Counted from the stretch's first letter, positions 1 through 9,769 are shown. The stretch is 64,000 nt of DNA from Anodontia alba (GCA_964016985.1 OZ024833.1:60277463-60341462), one strand, 5' to 3'. Notes: generated by a model not told the origin, from the letters alone. Numbers and translations are program-made.

Positions 1-165
1 ACTAGGATAATTTCTCTAGTTCTCCAAAAAACGTACATTGTGTGTACTCATCAGAAGCGCCTCAGTGAGGAGCTTCTAATGAGTACCCACAACGTATGTT
101 TTTTTATGGAGAAATAAGAAAAATTGTCCCAAAATCATCATCACTCCTCCTTAACAACTGCTCTG
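1..165. mobile_element. C-family palindromic MITE, left end at or before window edge
   Basis: Two arms read toward a centre near 60-66: ACATTGTGTGTACTCATCAGAAGC and its near-complement with CTTCTAATGAGTACCCACAA. The right end, CTCCTCCTTAACAACTGCTCTG, matches the right end of the full-length C copy at 16,141-16,347. No coding content; an 88-codon ORF here lies across the arm and its flank and is a chance reading. Non-autonomous DNA transposon by structure; superfamily not assigned. Confidence 0.7.
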
Positions 166-551
166 GGTCACTCAAATGTACTTCTCAGTTTACTATTTCA
201 GCTTACAAAGAGCTTATCATACTCTGCTACTTGCCTTATTTATTACCATAGTTACCTCAAATACTGGAGCACCTTATCAAGGATTATCTGTAATATAGAG
301 GGTCAGATAACTAAACTGAAGACCTGGTTTGAAGAATCTATACTATACCTGGAGCAAAAAGTTGAGTCATATATAGTAGACCATTTTTAGAAGGGGCTTA
401 GTCTGGCTTAATTTATGTCTGCACTTGTTTGCACGTCTTTGTTGCAATAAGTCATTAATTAAATGGTATGTGATATCCTTGATAAAATACATGGTCGGTG
501 TACACTGTGGTCAGTCTCATTATGGCATCTTTAAAGAATGGTTGTAATGAT
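166..551. other. unassigned AT-rich sequence
   Basis: I see no gene, tandem repeat or strong inverted repeat here. Confidence 0.4.
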
Positions 552-684
552 TATTGCGACAAATAGGTTAGTGCATAGTTTTAAATTTCTCGCCTGACAG
601 CGTGAAATCTAAAACTATGCAATAACCTATATATGTATACATGCCATCTTTCTATTACTTTCTGTAGCCATATTTGTCGCAGTA
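552..684. repeat. long imperfect inverted repeat (putative MITE)
   Basis: Outer arms TATTGCGACAAATA (552-565) and TATTTGTCGCAGTA (671-684) enclose inner arms GGTTAGTGCATAGTTTTAAA and its complement (566-589 and 604-628). The nested arrangement suggests a small foldback element. No second copy in the window. Confidence 0.55.
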
Positions 685-966
685 TTTTTCTGAACTAAGG
701 GACATAATTGATTAGAAGATTTTAAGCTATCCTAGACTGGATAGACTACATGGGACTAAGCATGCACACTGGCACTATTGGGTTTTGTCCTTCTGCCGGT
801 GTCACCATAAACAAATCAAATCTTAGAAGTTTTTGAAAATATGAACTATTCTGTGATTTATTTTATATTTTAGTTAACAGGGAACAGAAATATTACCTTT
901 CTGTCTACAAAACATGCAGTTTCGATATATTAATGCTCTTAAATATTTTAAAATTAAAAGCATCAA

Positions 967-1054
967 TTGTACGGTTTCGTGAAAAAATGGTGGTTTCGCC
1001 ATAAAATAAAGTCCGTCATTGATGAAACTGGACATTTTTGACGAAACCGTACAA
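967..1054. repeat. inverted repeat, 14-bp arms
   Basis: TTGTACGGTTTCGT (967-980) is matched by ACGAAACCGTACAA (1041-1054), 60 bp apart. Probable MITE relic; the interior is AT-rich and non-coding. Flanks 685-966 and 1,055-1,247 show nothing recognisable. Confidence 0.5.
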
Positions 1055-1247
1055 GTAAAGTTTTCATTTTTATAAGACTTTAGAGTTTAAAACTATCAAA
1101 GTTTCATGGTTTCTGCAAATAACAATGAGTTTTAGTTCTAAACTTATTAATTCTATTAAAATCCTTGAACACATGTGAGCAGAGGGCTGTCCACAGAACA
1201 GAAATCCCCCCACCCCCCAGTGTACAAAGCCACTCATCCAGCAGGTT

Positions 1248-1439
1248 TTAACCCTTAAAGCCCCAAGCAAAATTTGCCGCAGACGACATTTATTTTTATT
1301 TTTTTAATTTTTCAAAGAAAACAAGTCTTGATATTTCATGTGAATCGTCTGCCAAGCAGACTTGTTTTCTTTGAAAAATTAAAAAAAAATATTTCAAAAT
1401 GTCGTCTGCTGCAGTTGTGATTGGCGCTTTAAGGATTAA
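1248..1439. mobile_element. G-family TTAA-target MITE
   Basis: Bounded by TTAA on both sides. Ends read CCCTTAAAGCSCC inward and carry the paired texts GCAGACGACATT and AATGTCGTCTGCTGC. The centre is a palindrome around AAAACAAGTCTTGATATTTC. TTAA duplication plus a CCC start is the piggyBac-type signature; no transposase is present. Other copies at 24,704, 25,635, 38,377 and part at 53,100. Confidence 0.75.
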
Positions 1440-1641
1440 ACACATCAACAATCAAAGGAGTAAAAGCATTTAAATATTTAGGATAATTACATATATCAAA
1501 ACAACAACTTTTTTTTATGCAAATGTTGAGAATAATAATGTCTGTTATCCAGAGATACTTGCAGACTGGGTCAGGAAATCTGAGAAAATCCTCTCACACC
1601 AACACATAATTGGCCATCAGCTCCAGATCAGCTGCTTGCTT

Positions 1642-1955
1642 TTAACCCATTGTAGACTGAATAGACTTTCCCACATTACACATTGGAAGAGTCCAATTTC
1701 AATTTTAGGTACGTCTGGCTATGAGATTTACATATTTCTAGCAAAAAATGGCTAAACTATTTATAAACAGTGGAGACCCTGATCAGATGCCGCAGAATAT
1801 CTGGTTGTCAGATTTACATATTCCTAGAGAAAAATGGCTAAACTATTTGCAAACAGTGGAGACCCTGATCAGACGCCACATTCTGCAGCGTCTGATTTGG
1901 GTCTGCACTGTTTGCCAAGTACCCTTTTACGGGTCTCCCAACTACAATGGGTTAA
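1642..1955. mobile_element. M-family TTAA-target MITE with an internal duplication
   Basis: TTAA (1,642-1,645) followed by CCCATTGTAGACTGAATAGA; the right end CTACAATGGG is followed by TTAA (1,952-1,955). The stretch starting GATTTACATATTTCTAG is repeated after about 88 bp with GATTTACATATTCCTAG, so this copy has two copies of the CAGTGGAGACCCTGATCAGA segment. The second M copy (34,354-34,574) has one. The interior carries the CAGATCAG-type palindrome shared with families L, J, H and K. Confidence 0.75.
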
Positions 1956-2011
1956 CCAAAAGTTATTGATATTTTTCTGATTTCTGGGCAAAAAATATGA
2001 CATAATGTGAG

Positions 2012-2199
2012 AAAACATACCTTCAACGAAGACTCAAATCAGCCTGCGCATCTGCAATGCCTGATCAGTCTTCATTGCATGAAGTAACATTGCATCTTTG
2101 GCTATCCAAAATAAGCCCAGTGAAGATTCTGATCAGACTGTGACAATGCGCAGGGTGATCTGACTCTTCGCTGGGTGCACATGTCCAAAGGTATGTTTT
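2012..2199. mobile_element. Q-family MITE
   Basis: Ends AAAACATACCTT (2,012-2,023) and AAGGTATGTTTT (2,188-2,199) are perfect 12-bp inverted repeats. The interior has CTGATCAGTCTTC and GAAGATTCTGATCAGAC, a variant of the CAGATCAG core. A diverged copy lies at about 55,545-55,735, where the text CACATGTCCAAAGG is conserved. Confidence 0.65.
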
Positions 2200-2519
2200 G
2201 TGATGTGTTTTCTGCTCATATATTGAAGGTATTGATTCTTGCTGAAAAATTACAGTATTCAATTTAATTACCGCACATACCCCTATAAGTGCACAGTCAA
2301 GAAATTCCGTAGTCTTCAGATTACAACCAGTGTATTTTTTTTTCTTTACTTCTTTATAAAGGCATATGTTGTGGGTACTCATTTGAATTGCATCGACTTA
2401 TCAATACAATTCAAACTAGAACAGTGTTTTCGGAGGAAAACGTATGTCCCCCACCTATCAGACAGACCTATCGTTGAAAAAGGTTAATTGTAGCTATAAT
2501 TTATCTTTTTTTGTGTGTG

Positions 2520-3941
2520 TATGTGGTCGATGGGGGCCATTTTCTAAAATCTAAGCCCTAGTGTGACCTTGAAAATGGGGTCAAGGCCACCAAAATCTAA
2601 TAGGGTCAAGGTCACCAAAATCTAACCAGTTCTTGGTCCTGTGTCAACAAAACAGCTGTACAAGTTTGGTCAAAATCCATCCATTCATTCTGGAGATAGT
2701 GTGCAAAAAAAACCATTTTCCAACAATCTGAGCCCTCCTGTGACCTTGAAAATGGGGTCACGGTCACCAAAATCTAATCAGCCCTTTTTCTGTCACAACA
2801 ACACAGTTGTGCAAGTTTGGTCAAAATCCATCCACTCCTTCATGATATGGTGCAGACAAGCCATTTTTCAACAATTTAAGCCCTTGTGTGACCTTGAAAA
2901 TGGGGTCAAGGTCACCAAAACCTAATCAGTTCTTTTCCATGTCACAATATAGATGTACAAGTTTAGCCAAAATTCTTCCATTTATTCTGGAGATAGGGTG
3001 CAGACAAGCCCCCCCCCCCCCCCCTCCCCCCAGGGTGCAGACAAGCCCTCCCCCCACGACCTTGAAAATGGGGTCAAGGTCACCAACATCTAATCAGTTC
3101 TTGTCCCTTTCTCAACAATATAGCTGTACAAAATCTAATCAGTTCTTGGTCCTGTGTCAACAAAACAGCTGTACAAGTTTGGTCAAAATCCATCCATTCA
3201 TTCTGGACAGGGAGCAGAAAAGCCATTTTCCAACAATCTGAGCCCTCCTGTGACCTTGAAAATGGGGTCAAGGTTATCAAAATCTAATCAGTTTTTTTGC
3301 ATGTCACAACAATATAGTTGTGCAAGTTTAGTCAAAATTCACCCATTCCTTCATGAGATAGGGTGCAGACAAGCCATCTTCCAACAATCTAAGCCTTTGT
3401 GTGACCTTGAAAATGGGGTCAAGGTCACCAAAATCTAATCAGTTCTTTTTCATGTCACAGCAGTATAGTTGTCCATCTATCTATTCCGTCATGAGATAGG
3501 GTGCAGCTATTTTCCAACAATCTGAGCCCCGTGACCTTGAAAATGGGGTAAGGTCACCAAAATCTAATCAGTTCTCTTCCATGTCTCAACAATACAGATG
3601 TACAAGTTTGGTAAAAATCCATCCATTCATTCAGGAGATAGGGTGCAGACAAGCCATTTTCCAACCATTTAAGCCATCATGTGACCTTGAAAATGGGGTC
3701 AAGGTCACCAAAATTTAATCAGTTCTTTTACATATCCCAACAATCTAGATGTGCAGGTATGGTCAAAATCCACTTGTTCCTTCAGGAGACAGGGTGAGGA
3801 CAAGCAATTTTCCAGCTTTTTCCAACAATCTAAGTCCTTGTGTGACCTTGAAAATGGGGTCATGGTCATCGAAATCAAATCAGCATTTTTCCCCCACTCA
3901 ATGATAAATTTGTGTAAGTTTGGCCAAAATCCATCCATTTA
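2520..3941 (+). repeat. ~170-bp tandem array with paired TCAAGGTCA half-sites
   Basis: Each unit carries TGACCTTGA, an 8-bp AAATGGGG spacer, and TCAAGGTCA, then AAATCTAATCAGTTCTT, ACAAGTTTGGTCAAAATCCA and GGTGCAGACAAGCC. Perfect paired sites are at 2,889-2,914, 3,402-3,427 and 3,682-3,707; other units have one or two changes. A C-homopolymer (3,009-3,023) marks local slippage. ORFs here are repeat translations. Confidence 0.85.
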
Positions 3942-5193
3942 TTAAACCCCTGTAATACCAGAGCAGCGTTCTCGCGGTGATCCCACGGCGTCCAAGAAAA
4001 ATGCAGAATGCTGAGGTGCGCGCAGTACAATCACAAGCATCACCACGTCAACGCAGTGGCATTGCCAGTAGATGCATAGAATGCCGAGCGATGGCGCGCA
4101 CTTTGGGCATGCTCAAAACAAACCCTCGTCGCTTGGCGTTCTAATAAGACTGCAGTGGGGTCGCCGTAAGGTCACCATAGCCGCGCAGTAAGGTCTCCTA
4201 CAATGCAATAGGAGCTCCGCGGGGGCGCACAAGGGTCGTTGTGCAAACACCTTGGTCGTCCGTGGTGTTTACACGGAGATTGTACAGTGTTCTTTAAGAT
4301 GTCACTGCGTCTTAAACTCGCTTATACAACGCGTCTACGGCGCTTATACGGAGTGCCATTTATTTTACTGCGCTCTTACAACGACTGTAAGAAGCTGTCA
4401 TGGCAATAATTGCGCTCCCTTGGAGCTTTTACTGCGCCCATCGGCGTTTGTATGACAAAAGCAAACAAAAAAGATTGAAAAATGAGATATGCAAACAATT
4501 ATGACAAAAGCAAACAAAATGCTATAGGCATTAAGCTTTTTGTCATACAGAAGTTCATTCTCCTCTAGCCATGATGCCATGTCTTCTTCTTGGGCCATAG
4601 TGAGATCTATCATAGTCTTGGCTTTCTTTTGTGGCTGGGTAGGACTGGGACGCAGAATTTGATGAAGTACTCCCCCGAGAAGGCTGTGACTCAGGTGACT
4701 CATCCCGTGGTTGATGAGGTGATGGCGGTGGACTTGCTTCCTCTTGCGGTGATGGTGGTGGTATTGCTTTTGCTTCTTTTTGGCATTTTTCTTTCCCTTC
4801 CTTCTTCCTTCCTCTTTTTGCGGGCATGGTTTCAACTTCGAGAACAAACATACAACTGACGACGACTTCGTTCTGTTGTGCAAACGAACATCTTCAACAT
4901 GCCGTCAGTGCAGTGCGAATGCCGTGAAAGCGCAGTGCATGCATTGTGAGCGCCGTGAAAGGGCAGTGAAAGCATCGTGAGAGCGCAGAGAATCGCCAAC
5001 AAGAACTCCGTAGGAATGGGATAGAACACCATGCGAGCTCCATAACAATGCCTTGGCCGCTGTCAGGACGCCATGACAGGCCCTTTTTCACGAAAAATAT
5101 CAGGGTTTTCTTGCGATCTCACAGCGCTCCGTAGAATTAAACAACTCCGTGCCAACGCAGAGGAAATGCGGCTTGGTGTGACAGGGGCTTTAA
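3942..5193 (-). mobile_element. putative PIF/Harbinger-like element nested in B
   Basis: Flanked by TTAA (3,942-3,945; 5,190-5,193), so the duplication could be TTA, TAA or TTAA. Ends ACCCCTGTAATACC and, inverted, AGCCCCTGTCACACC are similar. The sequence is GC-rich relative to neighbours and the host tandem unit resumes directly (GAAGATAGAGTGCAGACAAG). A 3-bp TWA target and an associated MADF/Myb-like ORF are typical of PIF/Harbinger; the nuclease gene is absent. Confidence 0.5.
4524..4827 (-). pseudogene. frameshifted MADF-like DNA-binding protein relic
   Basis: On the minus strand an ATG at 4,827 opens MPAKRGRKKEGKEKCQK, a basic stretch followed by a Pro/Ser-rich linker (to about 4,640). 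In another frame, about 4,613-4,524, the text EEDMASWLEENELLYDKK resembles the first helix of a MADF/Myb-SANT-like domain (acidic start, W, NELLYDK). The rest of the domain is missing and the two parts are out of frame, so this is a truncated second ORF of a Harbinger-type transposon. A spliced arrangement cannot be excluded. Fold assignment is by eye. Confidence 0.45.
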
Positions 5194-5414
5194 GAAGATA
5201 GAGTGCAGACAAGATGCTACGCTGACGCCATCGCCGACTGGATCTGCACTAAAAACAATATGTCCCCGTCCCTATGGTGGGGGACATAATGAGTACCCAT
5301 AACATATGCCTTTATAAAGAAAATCAGAAAAAACAAGAGCTGTCGGAGGACAGCGAGCTCGCCTGCTGGGTACATTTTATATTGTAACATTTTTATCATT
5401 AAGCCATATAATAT

Positions 5415-6985
5415 AGGTCACACTGACCTAGATGTATTTGTATGTAAATCATTTTGTCACAGAGATATAATAATCCAGGTATGACAATTCTCCATGAAAT
5501 AGTAATAAAAATAAAAGGCAAAATCACTGAAGCATGAAATATAGGTCACAATGACCTAGATATAGTAAGTGGTCATTCATTGGGTCACATAGAACTAATA
5601 TCCCAGGTGTGACATTTATCCAAGAAATATTCAAGATATAAGGCAAAATCACTGAACCATGAAATATAGGTCACACCAACAGAGATATATTTTGACGTCA
5701 ATAATCGGGTCACAAGGAACTAATATCCCAGGTGTGACATTTATCCAACAAATAGTATTCAAGATATAAGGCAAAATCACTGAACCATGAAATATAGGTC
5801 ACAATGACCTAGATATAGTAAGTGGTCATTCATTGGGTCACATGGAAGTAATATCCCAGGTGTGACATTTATCCAACAAATAGTATACAAGATATAAGGC
5901 AAAATCACTGAACCATGAAATATAGGTCACAATGACCTAGATATAGTAAGTGGTTATTCATTGGGTCACATGGAAGTAATATCCCAGGTGTGACATTTAT
6001 CCAACAAATAGTATTCAAGATATAAGGCAAAATCACTGAACCATGAAATATAGGTCACACCAACAGAGATATATTTTGACGTCAATAATCGGGTCACAAG
6101 GAACTAATATCCCAGGTGTGACATTTATCCAACAAATAGTATTCAAGATATAAGGCAAAATCACTGAACCATGAAATATAGGTCACAATGACCTAGATAT
6201 AGTAAGTGGTCATTCATTGGGTCACATGGAAGTAATATCCCAGGTGTGACATTTATCCAACAAATAGTATTCAAGATATAAGGCAAAATCACTGAACCAT
6301 GAAATATAGGTCACACCAACAGAGATATATTTTGACGTCAATAATCGGGTCACAAGGAACTAATATCCCAAGTGTGACATTTATCCAACAAATAGTATTC
6401 AAGATATAAGGCAAAATCACTGAACCATGAAATATAGGTCACACCAACAGAGATATATTTTGACGTCAATAATCGGGTCACAAGGAACTAATATCCCAGG
6501 TGTGACATTTATCCAACAAATAGTATTCAAGATATAAGGCAAAATTACTGAACCATGAAATATAGGTCACAATGACCTAGATATAGTAAGTGGTCATTCA
6601 TTGGGTCACATGGAAGTAATATCCCAGGTGTGACATTTATCCAACAAATAGTATTCAAGATATAAGGCAAAATCACTGAACCATGAAATATAGGTCACAC
6701 CAACAGAGATATATTTTGACGTCAATAATCGGGTCACAAGGAACTAATATCTCAGGTGTGACATTTATCCAACAAATAGTATTCAAGATATAAGGCAAAA
6801 TCACTGAACCATGAAATATAGGTCACAATGACCTAGATATAGTAAGTGGTCATTCATTGGGTCACATGGAAGTAATATCCCAGGTGTGACATTTATCCAA
6901 CAAATAGTATTCAAGATATAAGGCAAAATCACTGGACCGTGAAATCTAGGTTACCTGGACCGTAAAATGTAGGTCACCATGACCT
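5415..6985. promoter_or_regulatory. eight perfect AGGTCAnnnTGACCT palindromes and five TGACGTCA sites
   Basis: AGGTCAnnnTGACCT occurs at 5,415-5,429, 5,543-5,557, 5,796-5,810, 5,924-5,938, 6,180-6,194, 6,564-6,578, 6,820-6,834 and 6,971-6,985. This is the estrogen-response-element consensus (inverted AGGTCA, 3-bp spacer). TGACGTCA (the cAMP-response-element consensus) occurs in type B units at 5,693, 6,077, 6,333, 6,461 and 6,717. Sites are seen directly; any binding is inference. Confidence 0.6.
5536..6940 (+). repeat. 128-bp tandem array, two interleaved unit types
   Basis: Eleven units start with GAAATATAGGTCAC at 5,536, 5,661, 5,789, 5,917, 6,045, 6,173, 6,301, 6,429, 6,557, 6,685 and 6,813. 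The order of types is A B A A B A B B A B A. They share about 75 bp and differ in a ~50-bp block: type A has AGGTCACAATGACCT and GTGGTCATTCATTGGG, type B has TTTTGACGTCAATAATCGGG. Copies of one type are nearly identical, implying recent amplification or conversion. Confidence 0.9.
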
Positions 6986-7764
6986 TCACTCTCTTACACT
7001 TAAACCGATGTCACATAGTTAGCTGATGTATAACCAGTTGTGTCTATAACCTGTAGGCATATAAGATTTTACAAATGTGTCCTAGATTTTGACCCCTAGC
7101 CCCACCCCAAGGCCCACCCTGAGGTATGAACCCAGGGGTATGTTCTTTTGGAATCTCAGAAGACTCGTCCAGGTACCCAAATTCTAAATATGAATGCTCT
7201 ATGAGGAGTGAAAGTCAAGATATAAGAATTTGAAAAACTTTAACACAGTATTACAAAGGTGTCCTAGATTCTGACCCCTAGCCCCACCCAGGGGCATGAA
7301 CCCAGGGGTTTATTCTCTTGGAATCTCAGAAGACCCTCCAAGGTACCTAAGTTCCAAATTTGATGCCTCTGTGAGGAGTGACTGTTGAGATATAAGCATT
7401 TGAAAAACTTTAACGCAGTGTGACGGGAACGGGAACGCAAACGCAAACGCAAACGCAAACGTGGACGACCGGGGTGACTACAATAGCTCTCCTTGTACTT
7501 CGTACAGGCGAGCTAAAAATCGCGTAATCATCATCAAATAAATCCTTTTCTAACCTTTTTTATAGTGTATCCTAGCCATACATATTTTACCATAAATGAG
7601 TTTTCCAAGTAATTTTGAAAAACCAAAGCGCATTGTGCAGTAATTAGGTCGAATACGGTACTGACACAATTTTCTTTTTGAACAGAAATAAGAGAAATAT
7701 TTACACGTTAACCTGAAGACATCATGAATAATTTGTCCGATATATTCGAATGTCAGAAACAAAC

Positions 7765-8312
7765 TACTGAATAACAATTAAACCCTTAAGCACAATTGAA
7801 AATTATAGCAGTTAAAATTGTAAAGTTTGTGTTTTTTTGTTTGTTTGTTTTTTTTTTTTTTGTGTGTATGTGAAAACAACTCTTCACATTTCATGTGATT
7901 CATCTGCTTAGCCAGTGTCCCCTTATTTCTCTGACTACATATAACTAACGCTTAAAGCACAACTGAAAACAGACTGGCTCCAGTCTCCAGTGACTAAATA
8001 TTTTTTCTCATTTTCCTGTTTGATAATCCACTAAAATAAAACCAAAAAGTATCATGACTATAAAGGCTGGTCACTAGAGTCTCTCTAGTGACCAGCCTTT
8101 ATAGTCCTGACATTACTTTGGTTTTGTTTTAGTGGATTATTAAACAGATTATAAGAAAAAAAATATTTAGTCAGTGGAGACTGGAGCCAGTCTAAACCGT
8201 AAATTGTAGCAGTAAAATTCCTAAAATATACATTTTTTTTTTTCTGAGAAAATAAGGATTGATATCATCTACATAACTAGCCTAATTTTCTCAGAACAAT
8301 GAATGTTGTCTG
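7765..8312. mobile_element. G-like remnant carrying an A-family insertion
   Basis: Text CCCTTAAGCACAATTG and CTTAAAGCACAACTG, TTCACATTTCATGTGATTCA and TGTCTGCTGCTTGCG are G-family-like but diverged. The A-family MITE (7,970-8,194) interrupts it. Poly-T tracts at 7,848 and 8,232 are simple sequence. Confidence 0.4.
7970..8194. mobile_element. A-family palindromic MITE
   Basis: Ends AGACTGGCTCCAGTCTCCAG and its complement. The arms (ACTAAATATTTTTTCTCA, AATAAAACCAAA, AAAGGCTGGTCACTAGAG) meet at about 8,083, so almost the whole element is one hairpin. Flanks AACTGAAAA and AACCGTAAA could be a decayed 9-bp duplication, as in the clean 13,452 copy. Confidence 0.8.
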
Positions 8313-8334
8313 CTGCTTGCGTAAGCAACAAACA

Positions 8335-8760
8335 TATACCATAATTACCCTAGTATTGAGACAGACCTAAACAAACAGAGTAGACCCAGATCAGATGCTG
8401 CAGAATGCAGCATCTGATCAGGGTCTACACTATTTGTCACTCATCCATCTATTTTTAGACTCATCGACAGGTTGTCTTTTGGAGTTGTTCAAATTTTAGG
8501 TGAACTAAAGTAAGGAGTTAAGGTGTCCCAATATTAACCCTTCTCTTGCTGAAAACGGCATGCCCTGTCTTAGCAAACAGTGTAGATCCAGATCAGTTGG
8601 CTTCTGAAGAAGTCAACTGATCTGGATCTGCATTGTTTGTCATTAAATATGTGAATTTCTATTAAAAAACCCGGATCAAGTAATCTGTGGCTGGAAATTA
8701 GAAGTGGGCATGGCATCTTAATTTATTCAGCATGACAAGGGTTAAGGGTAAATACAGTAG
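8335..8760 (+). mobile_element. L-family repeat split by a J MITE
   Basis: Left end ATTACCCTAGTATTGAGACA, core GTAGACCCAGATCAGATGC/GCATCTGATCAGGGTCTAC, right end GTGTCCCAATA[J]GGGTAAATACAGTA. The uninterrupted L copy at 54,712 reads CCCAATACTTAGGATAAATAC, so J entered at a CTTAG-type site that is TTAA here. Confidence 0.7.
8534..8745 (-). mobile_element. J-family TTAA-target MITE
   Basis: TTAA on both sides; ends CCCTTCTCTTGCTGAA and CAGCATGACAAGGG. Palindromic core CAGATCAGTTGGCTTCTGAA/GTCAACTGATCTGGATCTGC. Minus relative to the other J copies. Insertion into L is shown by flanking L sequence on both sides. Confidence 0.8.
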
Positions 8761-9144
8761 TCTTTCCAATGTGAACAAAGAATGATGAGCTCCAAATTTA
8801 ACATCCAAATTTCTGGGTAACAAAATATCTGCATTTGCCTTTTTTTGTTTCACTACAAATCTATATTCTCCAATGCTTGAGGAGACAATCAATAGAAAAC
8901 CATCACCAATGTTAGATATCAGACATTTATTGCAACTTTTACCATTATGAGCATATAAATCACTTTATATCTTCATATTTCATGGAATATATTGAACTTA
9001 AAAATACCAAGACACAGATTATACAAGTTTCCTTATAAACATGAAGCCAAGAATAATTATCCAAACTCAAAATTATTAGTTTTCGATATTACTCAAATGA
9101 ACTGCACTTGATAGTAAATGAAATCATTAAATCCAAGGATCAGC
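8761..9144. other. unassigned AT-rich sequence
   Basis: No gene or clear repeat structure seen. Confidence 0.4.
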
Positions 9145-9346
9145 TTAACCCTTGTCCAGCTGAATAAATTAAGATGCCACTCCCATTTCTAGTTTTCAGC
9201 CAATCAAATTATTTGTTGATATAAATTCACATACTTAATGGCAAACTGCAGATCCAGATCAGCTGGCTTCTTCAGAAGCCAACTGATCTGGATCTACACT
9301 GTTTGCAAAGGCAGGGTATATCTGGGTTCAGCAGGACTAGGGTTAA
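9145..9346 (+). mobile_element. J-family TTAA-target MITE
   Basis: TTAA at 9,145-9,148 and 9,343-9,346; ends CCCTTGTCCAGCTGAATAAA and GGTTCAGCAGGACTAGGG; core CAGATCAGCTGGCTTCTTCA/GAAGCCAACTGATCTGGATC. Confidence 0.85.
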
Positions 9347-9769
9347 TAATCTCCACATTTCCAGTGTTTATGAAAGAGTAACCTTGACATGGATGGAATT
9401 TCTAACTTGCCTCATCCAGAAATTAAAACCTGCAGTCAGAACATTCAGATGATATAGATAAAATATATAAGCCAGTTAGAAATCAAGAAGTGGGTTGTAT
9501 AAGTGAAAAAGGCACTTAATGCATATGCAAATATCAAAGACCCAGCTCAGCCTCTGCATTCATGCAGTCTGATCAGGGTCTTCACTTTTTGCAAAAAGAT
9601 TCTTCAGTACCAAGGATTCTATAAATGAAAAGCAAAATGAAGAATTGCAAAAATGCTGTTAGGGCCATCAATTCTCACATAGGCTCTAAAGCTTCTTTTT
9701 GCATGTTGCATCTCCAATGAAGAAAATACACAGCTACTGGTTATTTCACACATAGACTAGCCCAGAGGG
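9347..9769. other. mostly unassigned, one degenerate CAGATCAG-type core
   Basis: ATGCAAATATCAAAGACCCAGCTCAGCC (about 9,522) and CTGATCAGGGTCTTCACTTTTTGC (about 9,570) form a weak palindrome of the shared core type. The rest shows nothing. Confidence 0.35.

Larger units (their letters stand above)
2415..5288 (+). mobile_element. B element: tandem-repeat-cored, hairpin-ended non-coding transposon
   Basis: Starts near CTAGAACAGTG, has ATGTCCCCCACC close to the 5' end, and ends with a hairpin TGTCCCCGTCCC...GGTGGGGGACA followed by TAA. Between lie about eight ~170-bp tandem units and a nested 1.25-kb insert (3,942-5,193). The D palindrome is interrupted at CAAA^TGAG without an obvious target duplication. 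Architecture matches bivalve pearl / tandem-repeat MITE types. No ORF with transposase features. Confidence 0.6.
5334..7514 (+). mobile_element. R element: hairpin-bounded, tandem-repeat-cored, Helitron-like
   Basis: Begins CAAGAGCTGTC with hairpin GCTGTC-GGAG-GACAGC (5,339-5,354), then GAGCTCGCCTG. The 3' end is ACAATAGCTC, hairpin TGTAC-TTC-GTACA, then GGCGAG and CTAA. Short ends GCTCGCCTG/CAGGCGAGC are inverted. A hairpin ~6-12 nt before CTRR is the Helitron 3' signature, though the 5' end is not the canonical TC. Core: 128-bp array (5,536-6,940) plus a second, ~180-bp repeat pair (7,060-7,430). A CGCAAA microsatellite (7,436-7,462) precedes the end. Confidence 0.55.
2254..7664 (-). mobile_element. 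D-family element split by two nested insertions (B and R)
   Basis: Comparison with the D copy around 22,746-23,016 shows that 2,254-2,414, 5,289-5,333 and 7,515-7,664 are pieces of one minus-strand D element. Ends are ATTCAATTTAATTACCGCAC (left) and the complement of CGACCTAATTACTGCAC (right, ending near 7,664). The central palindrome CATTTGAATTGCATCGAC...GAGTACCCATAAC is cut by B, and the AAATCAGAAAAAA tract is cut by R. D itself is short and non-coding. Confidence 0.6.

Noticed and set aside
124..390. 88-codon ORF at the window start
   Set aside because: Begins inside the C MITE arm and has no family resemblance.
3009..3060. C-homopolymer as a G-quadruplex or structural element
   Set aside because: It falls within one tandem unit and is best explained by slippage.
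4398..4883. Whole 161-codon ORF as a gene
   Set aside because: Only its middle (about codons 91-120) looks like protein; the first part is the out-of-frame reading of the basic/Pro-Ser region and the last part runs into non-homologous sequence.
5536..6940. CRISPR-like regular repeats
   Set aside because: Units are 128 bp, repeated over their full length with only two alternating blocks instead of unique spacers; the context is eukaryotic and no cas-like genes are present.
5415..6985. Functional enhancer for a nearby gene
   Set aside because: The sites are real but no gene is present in the window, so any regulatory role is unsupported from sequence alone; kept only as a finding to test.
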